DNA from: DASZTV01 sp036267875
GTDB taxonomy: Bacteria > Actinomycetota > Actinomycetes > JAFAQI01
Direction of reading: 5' to 3'
Length of the DNA stretch: 7,048 nucleotides
NCBI GenBank assembly: GCA_036267875.1
Contig: DATAVE010000053.1
Location: 1-7,048 of the forward strand
Under the pieces are notes generated by a model. It was not told the origin of the DNA. It did no database searches and saw only the letters and a list, made by a program, of their open reading frames with translations. Position numbers and translations under genes: made by a program. Of the stretch, positions 1-6,348 are shown piece by piece; within the stretch, counting starts at the first letter, position 1; the number at the start of each line of letters is the position of its first letter.

Positions 1-1005
1 GCAACCGCAAGCGCCTTTTACACGCCGAGCAACTGGGCTCGGTCGACCTTGGCGCACGATGGCTATCTGCAGGCGCTGACCGACGGTGGGCTGCTGCTTG
101 CCATCCCGTTCCTCGCCGCGGCACTCATCGTGCTGAGCTGGGCGCTCCGCCCGTTGTGGGCAATCGTGCGCCGCAGACCGGAAGCCTCGCCGGATGCGGT
201 CCTGCTCACCTGTGCGATCGCGTTGCTAGCAGGGTTCGCACACTCCGCGGTCGACTTCGACTGGTCGCACGCCTCAGTCCTGGTCGAGGCGGTGTTGCTG
301 GCGGCCTGCGCGGCACCTGTCGCAGTCTTCAAGACCGGGCGGCGAACCGGTGTCAGTCGCTACGTCGGCTATGGTGCGCTCCTCGCTCTCGGCGGGGTGC
401 TCGCGGTGTCGATCCCAGCTCTTCATGAGTGGCAGGTCAACGAGCCGAGCACCCTGCACTCCAACGACACTCTGCTGGCAGACGGTGCCGGGCCGTTCGG
501 TAACTACCGACCGGCGGACACTGTTCTCTACGGCTACATCTACAGCCAGCGGCCACTCACCCAGGCACAGGCCTCGAAGGCGCTGGCACAGACCGCCAGT
601 GAAGCCGAGGTCGACCTGCATCTCGCTCTCCTGCGGGACGCCGTCGGCGCCGAGACCGGCTTGATCCCCGATGCGGTCGCGGACGCGCGACGTGAGCTTC
701 AGACCCATGTGCAAGGGTCGACGGCGCCCTACGCGCAGGACCTGGTCTCCGTGTTGTTCGCGGCCGGTCAGGACCAGGCAGCACAGGATCTGCTGACCTC
801 CGATATTCGTGCCCAGGTCCATCAGGGAAGTGCGTCGCCGACTCTGGTGACGGAGATCGAGATCTGGGCACAGCGCCTCGGGAGCGGACCGGCCTACGCG
901 TGTGAGTACAAGGCTGCTCGCCCGCTGCTCCAGGCGCTCGGCCAGGCTGGGCAGCCCCCGAAACCGACTGCGGCGTGTCCAGCGAGCGATCAAGGTGCGG
1001 GATAG
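1..1005 (+). CDS. O-antigen ligase / O-oligosaccharyltransferase-like membrane protein (5' partial)
   Basis: The frame is open from base 1 to the TAG at 1003-1005, giving 335 codons of the C-terminal part; the true start lies upstream, and the TTG at 49 is only an internal codon. Codons 18-28 read AHDGYLQALTD, matching the H-x-x-YLQ-x-L-x-E-x-G periplasmic-loop signature of the Wzy_C family (O-antigen ligase, O-antigen polymerase, pilin O-oligosaccharyltransferase). Hydrophobic segments follow at about codons 29-50, 66-84, 90-111 and 121-141, and the second of these ends in AHSAVDFDW, also common in this family. The last 190 or so residues are soluble, helical and Ala/Gln-rich, possibly TPR-like. 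Such enzymes transfer lipid-linked glycans to an acceptor outside the membrane. The gap to pilB is 42 nt. The family is reasonably clear; the substrate (capsule, teichoic-type glycan or pilin) is not. Confidence 0.75.
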   Translation, partial: ATASAFYTPSNWARSTLAHDGYLQALTDGGLLLAIPFLAAALIVLSWALRPLWAIVRRRPEASPDAVLLTCAIALLAGFAHSAVDFDWSHASVLVEAVLLAACAAPVAVFKTGRRTGVSRYVGYGALLALGGVLAVSIPALHEWQVNEPSTLHSNDTLLADGAGPFGNYRPADTVLYGYIYSQRPLTQAQASKALAQTASEAEVDLHLALLRDAVGAETGLIPDAVADARRELQTHVQGSTAPYAQDLVSVLFAAGQDQAAQDLLTSDIRAQVHQGSASPTLVTEIEIWAQRLGSGPAYACEYKAARPLLQALGQAGQPPKPTAACPASDQGAG

Positions 1006-1015
1006 CACTTCCGAT
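989..1015 (+). promoter_or_regulatory. candidate sigma-28 (FliA/WhiG)-like promoter of pilB
   Basis: ATCAAG (989-994) and TCCGAT (1010-1015) are separated by 15 nt, the same spacing as the four other candidates in this window. The -35 lies in the last codons of the upstream gene. The expected transcription start is about 1022, giving a 5' leader of roughly 25 nt before the GTG at 1048. The -10 mismatches the classical GCCGAT only at its first base. Inferred by pattern and by recurrence across the locus; individually weak. Confidence 0.45.
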
Positions 1016-1027
1016 CACAATCGGGAG
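1008..1027 (+). other. intercistronic hairpin before pilB
   Basis: CTTCCGAT (1008-1015) pairs with ATCGGGAG (1020-1027) over 8 bp, with one T-G wobble and a CACA loop. No T-run follows, so it is not a standard intrinsic terminator. It lies between the upstream stop and the pilB ribosome-binding site and contains the candidate -10 of the pilB promoter. It could slow read-through, stabilise a processed end, or be an operator; this is unproven. Confidence 0.35.
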
Positions 1028-1047
1028 AGCACGATGAAGGGAAGTAC

Positions 1048-2709
1048 GTGAAACAGCTGGGCGACATCCTGCTCGAGGATGGGCTGGTCACCCACGACCA
1101 GCTCGCCGAGGCCTACGACGAGCACCAGCGCGCTGGGCGCGCGCTCGGCCGCGTACTCGTCGACCAGGGTGTGCTCACGGAGAGCCAGCTCGTTGCCGCG
1201 CTCGCGCAGCAGATCGGGATGCGGTTCGTCGACCTGTCCGACTACCCCGTCGATGGGTCGGCGATCGCGTCGGTCCCGCCGGGGGTGTCTCGCCGATACA
1301 ACGCGCTGCCGATCGGGTACGAGGACGGCCGGCTGGTCGTGGCCATGTCCGACCCGGCCAACGTCTTCGCGCTGGACGACCTGCGCTCCATCACCGGGAT
1401 GGACGTCAAGCCGGTTGTGGCGACCAAGGCTGACGTCGTCGCGGCAATCAACCGGTACTACCGCGCCGACTCCGATCTCGACGACCTCACCATGGCGCTC
1501 GACCAGCCGGATGATCAGGATCTCGACGATCTCAAGGCCGTCGTCGAGGACGCGCCGATCGTCAAGTTCGTGAACCTGCTGATCACCCAGGCCATCAACG
1601 ACCGGGCATCGGACATCCACCTTGAGCCCAACGAGCGGGATCTACGAGTCCGGTTCCGGATTGATGGCGTTTTGCACGACATCATGCGGTCGCCACGCAA
1701 TATCCAGGCTGGCGTGATCAGCCGCCTGAAGATCATGGCCGACATCAACATCGCCGAGCGCCGGATCCCGCAGGACGGGCGACTGTCGGTGACCGCTCAG
1801 GGCAAGAAGATCGACCTCCGTGTCGCCACACTCCCGACGGTGTGGGGCGAAAAGGTCGTCATGCGAATCCTGGACAACTCGACGGCGACCCTGAAGCTGT
1901 CCGACCTTGGGTTCAGCGATCCCAACTACGAGCGGTACTCGAAGAGCTTCGTCAAGCCGTACGGGATGATCCTGGTCACCGGACCGACCGGATCCGGCAA
2001 GTCGACGACCCTCTACGCGACGCTGAACATCGTCAGCCGGCCCGAGATCAACGTGATCACCGTCGAGGACCCGGTCGAGTACCGGATCGGCGGGATCAAC
2101 CAGGTCCAGACCAACAACAAGGCCGGGCTCACGTTCGCCAGCGCACTGCGCTCGATCCTGCGATCCGACCCCGACGTCGTGCTGATCGGTGAGATTCGTG
2201 ACCACGAGACCGCTCAGATCGCGATCGAGGCGGCCCTTACCGGCCACCTCGTCCTGTCCAGCCTCCACACCAACGACGCCCCGTCCGCACTGACTCGCCT
2301 GGTCGAGATGGGGATGGAGCCCTTTCTGGTCGGATCTGCACTGGACTCCGTCCTCGCTCAGCGGCTCGCGCGAAGGCTCTGCGACAAGTGCAAGGAGGCC
2401 TACACGCCCGAGCCGTCGCTCCTCGAGTCGTCGCGCTTCCCGTGGCGGCCGGGTGAGCCGCTGCCGACGCTCTACCGCCCGGTCGGCTGCTCGGCGTGTT
2501 CGAAGACGGGCTATCGCGGCCGCGTCGCGCTCGCTGAGGTCATGCTGATGAGCGAGGAGATCGAGCGCATGACGGTCTCGCGGGCATCCTCGGCGGAGGT
2601 AACGAAGGTCGCCGTCGAGCAGGGCATGATCACGCTCCGTCTCGACGGGATGAACAAATGCCTGACCGGCACGACCGCCCTCGAAGAGGTACTTCGCGTC
2701 GTCGTCTGA
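1048..2709 (+). CDS. pilB: type IV pilus assembly (extension) ATPase PilB
   Basis: Cytoplasmic hexameric GspE/PilB-type AAA-like ATPase that drives pilin polymerisation through PilC. 553 aa, normal for the family. Residues 1-150 form an MshEN (T2SSE_N) domain with two 24-residue repeats at 3-26 and 32-55, separated by the canonical 5 residues. The N2 domain includes ASDIHLEP. The ATPase shows Walker A GPTGSGKST (312-320, K318), Asp box VEDPVEY (E340, D341), Walker B LIGEIRD (E382) and His box GHLVLSSLHT (H400, H407). A zinc tetracysteine, C445-x2-C448 and C481-x2-C484, marks PilB rather than PilT. GTG at 1048 is the only start before the upstream in-frame stop at 1003; the purine-rich GAAGGGAAG at 1036-1044 serves as the ribosome-binding site. 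The first MshEN repeat has lost its conserved Arg and Gln (Q3, H26), so c-di-GMP control may be altered. Confidence 0.97.
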   Translation: MKQLGDILLEDGLVTHDQLAEAYDEHQRAGRALGRVLVDQGVLTESQLVAALAQQIGMRFVDLSDYPVDGSAIASVPPGVSRRYNALPIGYEDGRLVVAMSDPANVFALDDLRSITGMDVKPVVATKADVVAAINRYYRADSDLDDLTMALDQPDDQDLDDLKAVVEDAPIVKFVNLLITQAINDRASDIHLEPNERDLRVRFRIDGVLHDIMRSPRNIQAGVISRLKIMADINIAERRIPQDGRLSVTAQGKKIDLRVATLPTVWGEKVVMRILDNSTATLKLSDLGFSDPNYERYSKSFVKPYGMILVTGPTGSGKSTTLYATLNIVSRPEINVITVEDPVEYRIGGINQVQTNNKAGLTFASALRSILRSDPDVVLIGEIRDHETAQIAIEAALTGHLVLSSLHTNDAPSALTRLVEMGMEPFLVGSALDSVLAQRLARRLCDKCKEAYTPEPSLLESSRFPWRPGEPLPTLYRPVGCSACSKTGYRGRVALAEVMLMSEEIERMTVSRASSAEVTKVAVEQGMITLRLDGMNKCLTGTTALEEVLRVVV

Positions 2710-2733
2710 TCGCGGACGGGCGTGGCCGCCACG

Positions 2734-2760
2734 CTCAAGATCGGTCAGATAGGGGCCGAT
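2734..2760 (+). promoter_or_regulatory. candidate sigma-28-like promoter of pilT-pilC
   Basis: CTCAAG (2734-2739), 15 nt, then GCCGAT (2755-2760). This is the best of the five candidates: the -10 matches the sigma-28 GCCGAT core exactly, and CTCA/GCCGA resembles FliA promoters of motile actinomycetes as I recall them. It lies in the 123-nt pilB-pilT gap, with an expected start near 2767 and a leader of about 65 nt. It would let pilT-pilC be transcribed separately from pilB. Confidence 0.55.
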
Positions 2761-2792
2761 GGCTACGTACAGCGGGACTAGGCCATCTGGCC
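2754..2792 (+). repeat. imperfect inverted repeat in the pilT leader
   Basis: GGCCGATGGC (2754-2763) and GCCATCTGGCC (2782-2792) pair over 10 bp with one bulged T and an 18-nt loop. No T-run follows. The left arm covers the -10 of the pilT promoter candidate and the rest falls in the predicted 5' leader, so it could be a DNA operator or an RNA structure in the leader. Function is not known. Confidence 0.4.
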
Positions 2793-2832
2793 GACCCGCC
2801 GCAGGCAGCCGACGCGACGAGGGGACGACCAC

Positions 2833-4422
2833 GTGGAGACCCAGGACACGGAAGCGACGCCCTTTGCGCCAGTGCCGGCGGCCGAAACGATGTGGACCGC
2901 CGCCTCGAGCGTTCCATCGCTAGGGATTGCTGCGACCGAGGCCGATATCCCCACCACAGGCTACGACCCGACCTACGGCTCGTATGCCCCGGCCATTCCG
3001 GCGGGCTCGCCGGGGGCAGCAACCGTCGCATCGACGGTCACGGATCCGGCGCCGGTTCCTGCCGCCGTTCCTGCGGCGCCTGAGGGCGGTTTCGGCGGCT
3101 TCACTGCGGCACCGCCCGTGGCTGCGCCGATCTCAGCCGCGCCACCGCCGTTCCCATCGACAACCGTGTTGCCTGGTGCGCCGGTTGCTGCACCGGAGCC
3201 TCCGCCGCCCGCCTACCAGCCCCCCACATCGTTCGAGCCGGTCGCGCTGCCGCCGACCCAATCGGTGTATCAGCCGCCGCAGGAGTCTCCGGATCAAGCG
3301 GTCGAGAAGGACACCGCTTACGCGCGCGCCGCACTTGAAGAGGACAGCAAGTTCGAGGCGACGCTGTTGGCCGATCTCCTCATCGCCGTTCAGGACAGCG
3401 GAGCCTCAGACCTGCATCTGAGCTCGGGCGCCCGTCCGACGCTTCGCATTCACGGTTCGCTGGCACCGATGGAGGACCAGCCGCTGCTGACGCCTCCGGT
3501 CATACAGCGCATGATCTACGCGATCCTCACCCAAAAGCAGCGCGAGACCTTCGAGGAGGAGCTCGAGCTCGACTTCGCCTACGCGTTGCCTGGCCGTGCT
3601 CGATTCCGGGTCAACATCTACCGGCAGCGAGACGCGCTGGGTGCGGCCTTCCGAATCATCCCTTACGAGATCAAGTCGCTCGAGGAGCTCGGCGTGCCGC
3701 CGGGCGTCGCCAACTTCGCGATGCTCCCGCGTGGCTTCGTCCTGGTCACCGGCCCGACTGGCTCGGGCAAGTCGACGACGCTTGCCGCGATGGTCGACCT
3801 CGCGAACCGCACTCGCAAGGACCACATCATGACCTGCGAGGACCCGATCGAGTTCTTGCACCGTCACAAGAGCTGCCTTGTCAACCAGCGTGAGGTGGGC
3901 GAGGACACCTGGTCGTTCCAGAACGCGCTGAAGCACGTGCTGCGGCAAGACCCTGACATCATCCTGGTCGGTGAGATGCGTGACCTCGAGACGATCTCGG
4001 TTGCTCTGACCGCCGCCGAAACTGGTCACCTCGTCTTCGCCACCCTGCACACGCAGGATGCGGCGCAGACCATCGACCGCGTCATCGACGTATTTCCGCC
4101 GCATCAGCAGCAACAGATCCGCGTCCAGCTCGCCGGCGCATTGCAGGGTGTCGTGTGTCAGACGCTGTGCAAGACCTTCGACGGCAAGGGCCGGGCCGTG
4201 GCTACCGAGGTCCTCGTGGCGACGCCCGCGATTCGCAACCTGATTCGTGAGGGCAAGACCCACCAGATCTACTCCTCGCTGCAGGCCGGCGCCAAGCACG
4301 GCATGCATACGCTCGATCAGCACCTCGCCGAGCTCGTGAAGGGTGGCCGGATCACCTACGAGACGGCGCTCGAGAAGTGCCACCACGTCGAGGACTTCAA
4401 CCGGCTGGCCGGTAGGGCCTGA
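2833..4422 (+). CDS. pilT: type IV pilus retraction ATPase PilT with Pro/Ala-rich N-terminal extension
   Basis: Cytoplasmic hexameric ATPase that depolymerises pili; it gives twitching motility and DNA uptake in known systems. The PilT core starts near F174 (FEATLLADLLI, then ASDLHLSSGARP). Seen: Walker A GPTGSGKST (307-315, K313), Asp box CEDPIEF (E336, D337), Walker B ILVGEMRD (E381), His box GHLVFATLHT (H399, H406), and the PilT-specific AIRNLIREGK (466-475) followed by HQI. There is no zinc tetracysteine, as expected for PilT. At 529 aa it is about 170 residues longer than usual: residues 1-170 are low-complexity Pro/Ala/Thr/Ser with YQPP at 128-131 and 146-149, probably disordered. GTG at 2833 is preceded by GAGGGG (2819-2824). 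The only other Met before the core is M20, so the extension is probably translated. Non-standard cysteines at 335, 442, 446 and 516 are noted. Confidence 0.95.
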   Translation: METQDTEATPFAPVPAAETMWTAASSVPSLGIAATEADIPTTGYDPTYGSYAPAIPAGSPGAATVASTVTDPAPVPAAVPAAPEGGFGGFTAAPPVAAPISAAPPPFPSTTVLPGAPVAAPEPPPPAYQPPTSFEPVALPPTQSVYQPPQESPDQAVEKDTAYARAALEEDSKFEATLLADLLIAVQDSGASDLHLSSGARPTLRIHGSLAPMEDQPLLTPPVIQRMIYAILTQKQRETFEEELELDFAYALPGRARFRVNIYRQRDALGAAFRIIPYEIKSLEELGVPPGVANFAMLPRGFVLVTGPTGSGKSTTLAAMVDLANRTRKDHIMTCEDPIEFLHRHKSCLVNQREVGEDTWSFQNALKHVLRQDPDIILVGEMRDLETISVALTAAETGHLVFATLHTQDAAQTIDRVIDVFPPHQQQQIRVQLAGALQGVVCQTLCKTFDGKGRAVATEVLVATPAIRNLIREGKTHQIYSSLQAGAKHGMHTLDQHLAELVKGGRITYETALEKCHHVEDFNRLAGRA

Positions 4423-4433
4423 GAGGACGCGAC

Positions 4434-5657
4434 ATGGCGACAACCCTTTACAAGTACCAGGTCCGGGACCGCGCCGGAAAGCTGGTCACCGGAGAGCTGC
4501 AGGCCGAGACCGAGACGGCGCTTGTCCAGCGGCTGAGGTCGATGGGCTACGCGCCGGTCTCGATCGAGAAGGGCAACACCGGGCTCCAGAAGGAGCTCAA
4601 GATCCCCGGCTTCGGCGGCCGGGTGAAGCTGAAGGACCTCGCGATCTTCGCGCGGCAGTTTGCGACGATGATCAACTCCGGTCTGTCGTTGATGCGGGCG
4701 TTGAGCATCCTTTCCGAGCAGACTGAGAACCCCGTGCTGGCCAACCTCATCACCGAGGTGCGTAACGACGTCGAAGCGGGCACGTCGTTGTCGGCGGCGA
4801 TGGGCAAGCACCCGAAGGTGTTCCCGCCGTTGATGGTCAATCTCTGCAAGGCCGGCGAGATCGGTGGCTTCCTCGACTCGGTGCTGCTGCAGATCGCCGA
4901 GAACTACGAGGCGGAGGTCAAGCTTCGCTCGAAGATCAAGTCTGCGATGACCTACCCGATCGTCGTGGCCTGCATCGCGCTGATCGCGATGGTCGTCATG
5001 TTGACCTTCGTCGTCCCATCGTTCGCCAACATCTTCAAGACGCTCGGCTCGAAGCTGCCGGCGCCCACTCAGATGCTGGTCGACATCTCGCACATCATGA
5101 AGTTCGCGATCCCGCTCGGGATCATCTTCGGTGTGGCTGGCACGATCGTCTGGCGGCGGGTCCGCGACCAGGAGCGGGTCAAGAAGGTTGTCGACCCCTG
5201 GAAACTGCGGGTGCCGGTGTTCGGCATGCTGTTCCAGAAGGTCGCGATCGCGCGCTTTGCGCGCAACCTCGGCACGATGATCAAGTCAGGCGTGCCGATC
5301 CTCCAGGCGCTCGAGATCGTCGCCGAGACGACCGGAAACTGGACCATCACCGCAGCCGTCCGGGACGTCCAGGACAGCGTGCGACAGGGCGAGTCGCTGA
5401 CGCAGCCGCTGAGCCAGCATGACGTCTTCCCGCCGATGGTTGTGCAGATGATGGCCGTCGGCGAGGACACCGGCGCGCTCGACACGATGCTCGCGAAGAT
5501 CGCCGAGTTCTACGACCAGGAGGTCGAGGCAACGACAGAGGCACTGACCGCGCTGATCGAGCCGATCATGATCGCGGTGCTCGGCGGCCTTGTCGGCGGC
5601 ATGATCGTGTGCCTCTACCTGCCGATCTTCGACGTCTACAACCACATCGGGAGCTAG
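4434..5657 (+). CDS. pilC: type IV pilus inner-membrane platform protein PilC
   Basis: Polytopic membrane protein of the GspF/PilC family, the platform turned by PilB and PilT during extension and retraction. 407 aa, typical length. Two homologous T2SSF domains are visible: the first around residues 65-190 (FARQFATMINSGLSLMRAL, then GEIGGFLDSVL) and the second around 270-395 (FARNLGTMIKSGVPILQAL, then GEDTGALDTML). Membrane segments lie at about 174-200, 224-243 and 378-400. The protein ends LPIFDVYNHIGS, the usual PilC tail. ATG at 4434 is preceded by AGAGGA (4422-4427), which overlaps the last base of the pilT stop; the 11-nt gap indicates an operon and probably coupled translation with pilT. 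No separate promoter was seen. Confidence 0.97.
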   Translation: MATTLYKYQVRDRAGKLVTGELQAETETALVQRLRSMGYAPVSIEKGNTGLQKELKIPGFGGRVKLKDLAIFARQFATMINSGLSLMRALSILSEQTENPVLANLITEVRNDVEAGTSLSAAMGKHPKVFPPLMVNLCKAGEIGGFLDSVLLQIAENYEAEVKLRSKIKSAMTYPIVVACIALIAMVVMLTFVVPSFANIFKTLGSKLPAPTQMLVDISHIMKFAIPLGIIFGVAGTIVWRRVRDQERVKKVVDPWKLRVPVFGMLFQKVAIARFARNLGTMIKSGVPILQALEIVAETTGNWTITAAVRDVQDSVRQGESLTQPLSQHDVFPPMVVQMMAVGEDTGALDTMLAKIAEFYDQEVEATTEALTALIEPIMIAVLGGLVGGMIVCLYLPIFDVYNHIGS

Positions 5658-5663
5658 CGGGGC

Positions 5664-5678
5664 CTAGTCATTCCGGGT
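5664..5678 (+). repeat. intergenic motif copy 1 (CTAGTCATTCCGGGT)
   Basis: First of five copies of a short motif, core GTC(C)ATTC(C)GGGT, found only in the intergenic DNA around the pilin genes. This one starts 6 nt after the pilC stop. Possible binding site or conserved transcript-end element. Confidence 0.35.
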
Positions 5679-5722
5679 CGTTTCCTGCGCGATTTGCGGC
5701 AATAGTGCGCCGCGTTGCGCCG

Positions 5723-5743
5723 GGCGCATCATTTCGGTGCGCC
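5723..5743 (+). other. hairpin downstream of pilC
   Basis: GGCGCATC (5723-5730) pairs with GGTGCGCC (5736-5743) over 8 bp, with one wobble and loop ATTTC. It lies 66 nt past the pilC stop and upstream of the first pilin promoter. No T-run follows; actinobacterial terminators often lack one, so it may end the pilTC transcript, but this is only suggestive. Confidence 0.35.
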
Positions 5744-5755
5744 GAACGGCGTAAA

Positions 5756-5770
5756 GCAACCTGGTGTTGC
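5756..5770 (+). other. short hairpin upstream of the first pilin promoter
   Basis: GCAAC (5756-5760) and GTTGC (5766-5770) form a perfect 5-bp stem with loop CTGGT, 11 nt before the candidate -35 of the first pilin. It could be a small operator half-site pair or part of a transcript-end structure with the preceding hairpin. A stem this short may be chance in GC-rich DNA. Confidence 0.25.
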
Positions 5771-5781
5771 CGAAAATGTCA

Positions 5782-5811
5782 TTCAAGTTCGCCTCCTGGA
5801 ATCCCGAATAA
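5782..5811 (+). promoter_or_regulatory. candidate sigma-28-like promoter of the first pilin gene
   Basis: TTCAAG (5782-5787), 15 nt, then CCCGAATAA (5803-5811). The sequence around it is AT-richer than the surrounding DNA. Expected start is about 5815, giving a leader of roughly 50 nt before the ATG at 5865. The spacing equals that of the other four candidates in the locus. Confidence 0.5.
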
Positions 5812-5824
5812 CTCATTGTCATCG

Positions 5825-5852
5825 AGCCGCAACGGCTTAACGTAGTGCTACG
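5825..5852 (+). other. two small stem-loops in the first pilin's 5' leader
   Basis: AGCCG-CAA-CGGCT (5825-5837) and CGTAG-TG-CTACG (5841-5852) are consecutive perfect short inverted repeats within the predicted leader. The second touches the ribosome-binding site GGAAGGA (5852-5858). They might stabilise an abundant pilin mRNA or modulate ribosome access. The 2-nt loop of the second would need to open in RNA. Confidence 0.35.
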
Positions 5853-5864
5853 GAAGGACCCGCA

Positions 5865-6260
5865 ATGCTTGCTCGTCTCCACAAGATCCAGGAGGAGAAC
5901 GAGGGCGGCTTCACCCTCATCGAGCTCCTGGTCGTCATCATCATCATCGGCATCCTGGCCGCCATCGCGATCCCGGTCTTCTTGTCGCAGCGCAACAAGG
6001 GCTACGACGCGGCCGCGAAGAGCGACCTGAAGAACATGTCCATCGCCGAGGAGAGCTATCTCACCGACTACCCGTCGGGCTACTCCAGCACGCTTGCTGA
6101 CCTGCAGGCCGAGGGCTTCAACACGAGCTCGAACGTGAGCGCATGGACCGCTGTTGCAACTGGTGCGACGAGCTACGTCCTTACCGACTGCTCGCAGGCC
6201 GGCAACGAGTGGACCTACACGAGCACGTCCGGCACGGTCACCAAGACCGGAACCTGCTAA
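5865..6260 (+). CDS. pilA: type IV prepilin, probably the major pilin
   Basis: 131 aa. A 15-residue charged leader ends at G15, the prepilin peptidase site, before F16-TLIE. E20 is the conserved Glu5 of the mature protein, which would be 116 aa after cleavage and N-methylation by a PilD-type enzyme. The hydrophobic helix at about 18-39 (LLVVIIIIGILAAIAIP) anchors the subunit before assembly and packs the fibre core. The C-terminal domain is rich in Ser, Thr, Ala and Asn and has only C109 and C131, a likely disulfide loop closing at the last residue. ATG at 5865 has a strong GGAAGGA 6 nt upstream, and translation ends in tandem stops TAA TAG. The strong ribosome site, leader hairpins and following terminator suit a highly expressed major pilin, but which pilin is major is inference. 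Confidence 0.93.
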   Translation: MLARLHKIQEENEGGFTLIELLVVIIIIGILAAIAIPVFLSQRNKGYDAAAKSDLKNMSIAEESYLTDYPSGYSSTLADLQAEGFNTSSNVSAWTAVATGATSYVLTDCSQAGNEWTYTSTSGTVTKTGTC

Positions 6261-6292
6261 TAGCTTCAGGTCGCGTTTCATAGGTAACGCGC

Positions 6293-6330
6293 GAAAGGAC
6301 CCGGATGGACTAGTCCATCCGGGTCCTTTC
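6293..6330 (+). terminator. perfect 38-nt palindrome, probable intrinsic terminator after the first pilin
   Basis: Bases 6293-6311 are the exact reverse complement of 6312-6330 (outer GAAAGGACCC, inner GGACTAGTCC). The RNA hairpin would have up to 17 bp and a CTAG loop, starting 32 nt past the first pilin's stop. The right arm ends CCTTTC and the left starts GAAAGG, so the U-run is short and the structure is symmetrical and could act in both directions. It separates the two pilin genes into distinct transcripts; an operator role is a less likely alternative. Confidence 0.7.
6310..6324 (+). repeat. intergenic motif copy 2 (CTAGTCCATCCGGGT)
   Basis: Second copy of the pilin-region motif; it forms the loop and most of the right arm of the 38-nt palindrome. 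It matches copy 1 except for CCATC in place of CATTC. Confidence 0.35.
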
Positions 6331-6337
6331 ATGTCTG

Positions 6338-6346
6338 GTCATTCGG
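6338..6346 (+). repeat. intergenic motif copy 3 (GTCATTCGG)
   Basis: Shortened copy of the motif, immediately upstream of the second pilin's candidate -35 element (6349). Confidence 0.3.
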
Positions 6347-6348
6347 CC

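Noticed and set aside
274..1008. 244-codon minus-strand open frame opposite the ligase-like gene
   Set aside because: Composition typical of antisense translation; the + strand frame has membrane segments and a family signature.
1034..1051. Five-codon mini-ORF (MKGST) whose TGA overlaps the pilB GTG start
   Set aside because: The stop-start overlap resembles translational coupling, but the ATG has no convincing ribosome site of its own and its body is the pilB Shine-Dalgarno; probably chance.
1642..2832. 396-codon open frame on the minus strand opposite pilB
   Set aside because: Arg/Asp/Leu-rich low-sense protein expected from the reverse strand of GC-rich coding DNA; no recognisable motif, and pilB on the + strand is certain.
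3406..4443. 345-codon minus-strand open frame opposite pilT
   Set aside because: Same antisense GC artefact; no motifs and it mirrors the conserved pilT frame.
5776..5811. Eleven-codon ORF (MSFKFASWNPE) upstream of the first pilin
   Set aside because: It lies within the predicted promoter, upstream of the expected transcript start, and has no ribosome site.
5658..5864. Possible c-di-GMP (GEMM) or other riboswitch before the first pilin
   Set aside because: The gap has several small hairpins, but I could not find the conserved GEMM core or any other known aptamer consensus, and the promoter candidate leaves a leader of only about 50 nt.
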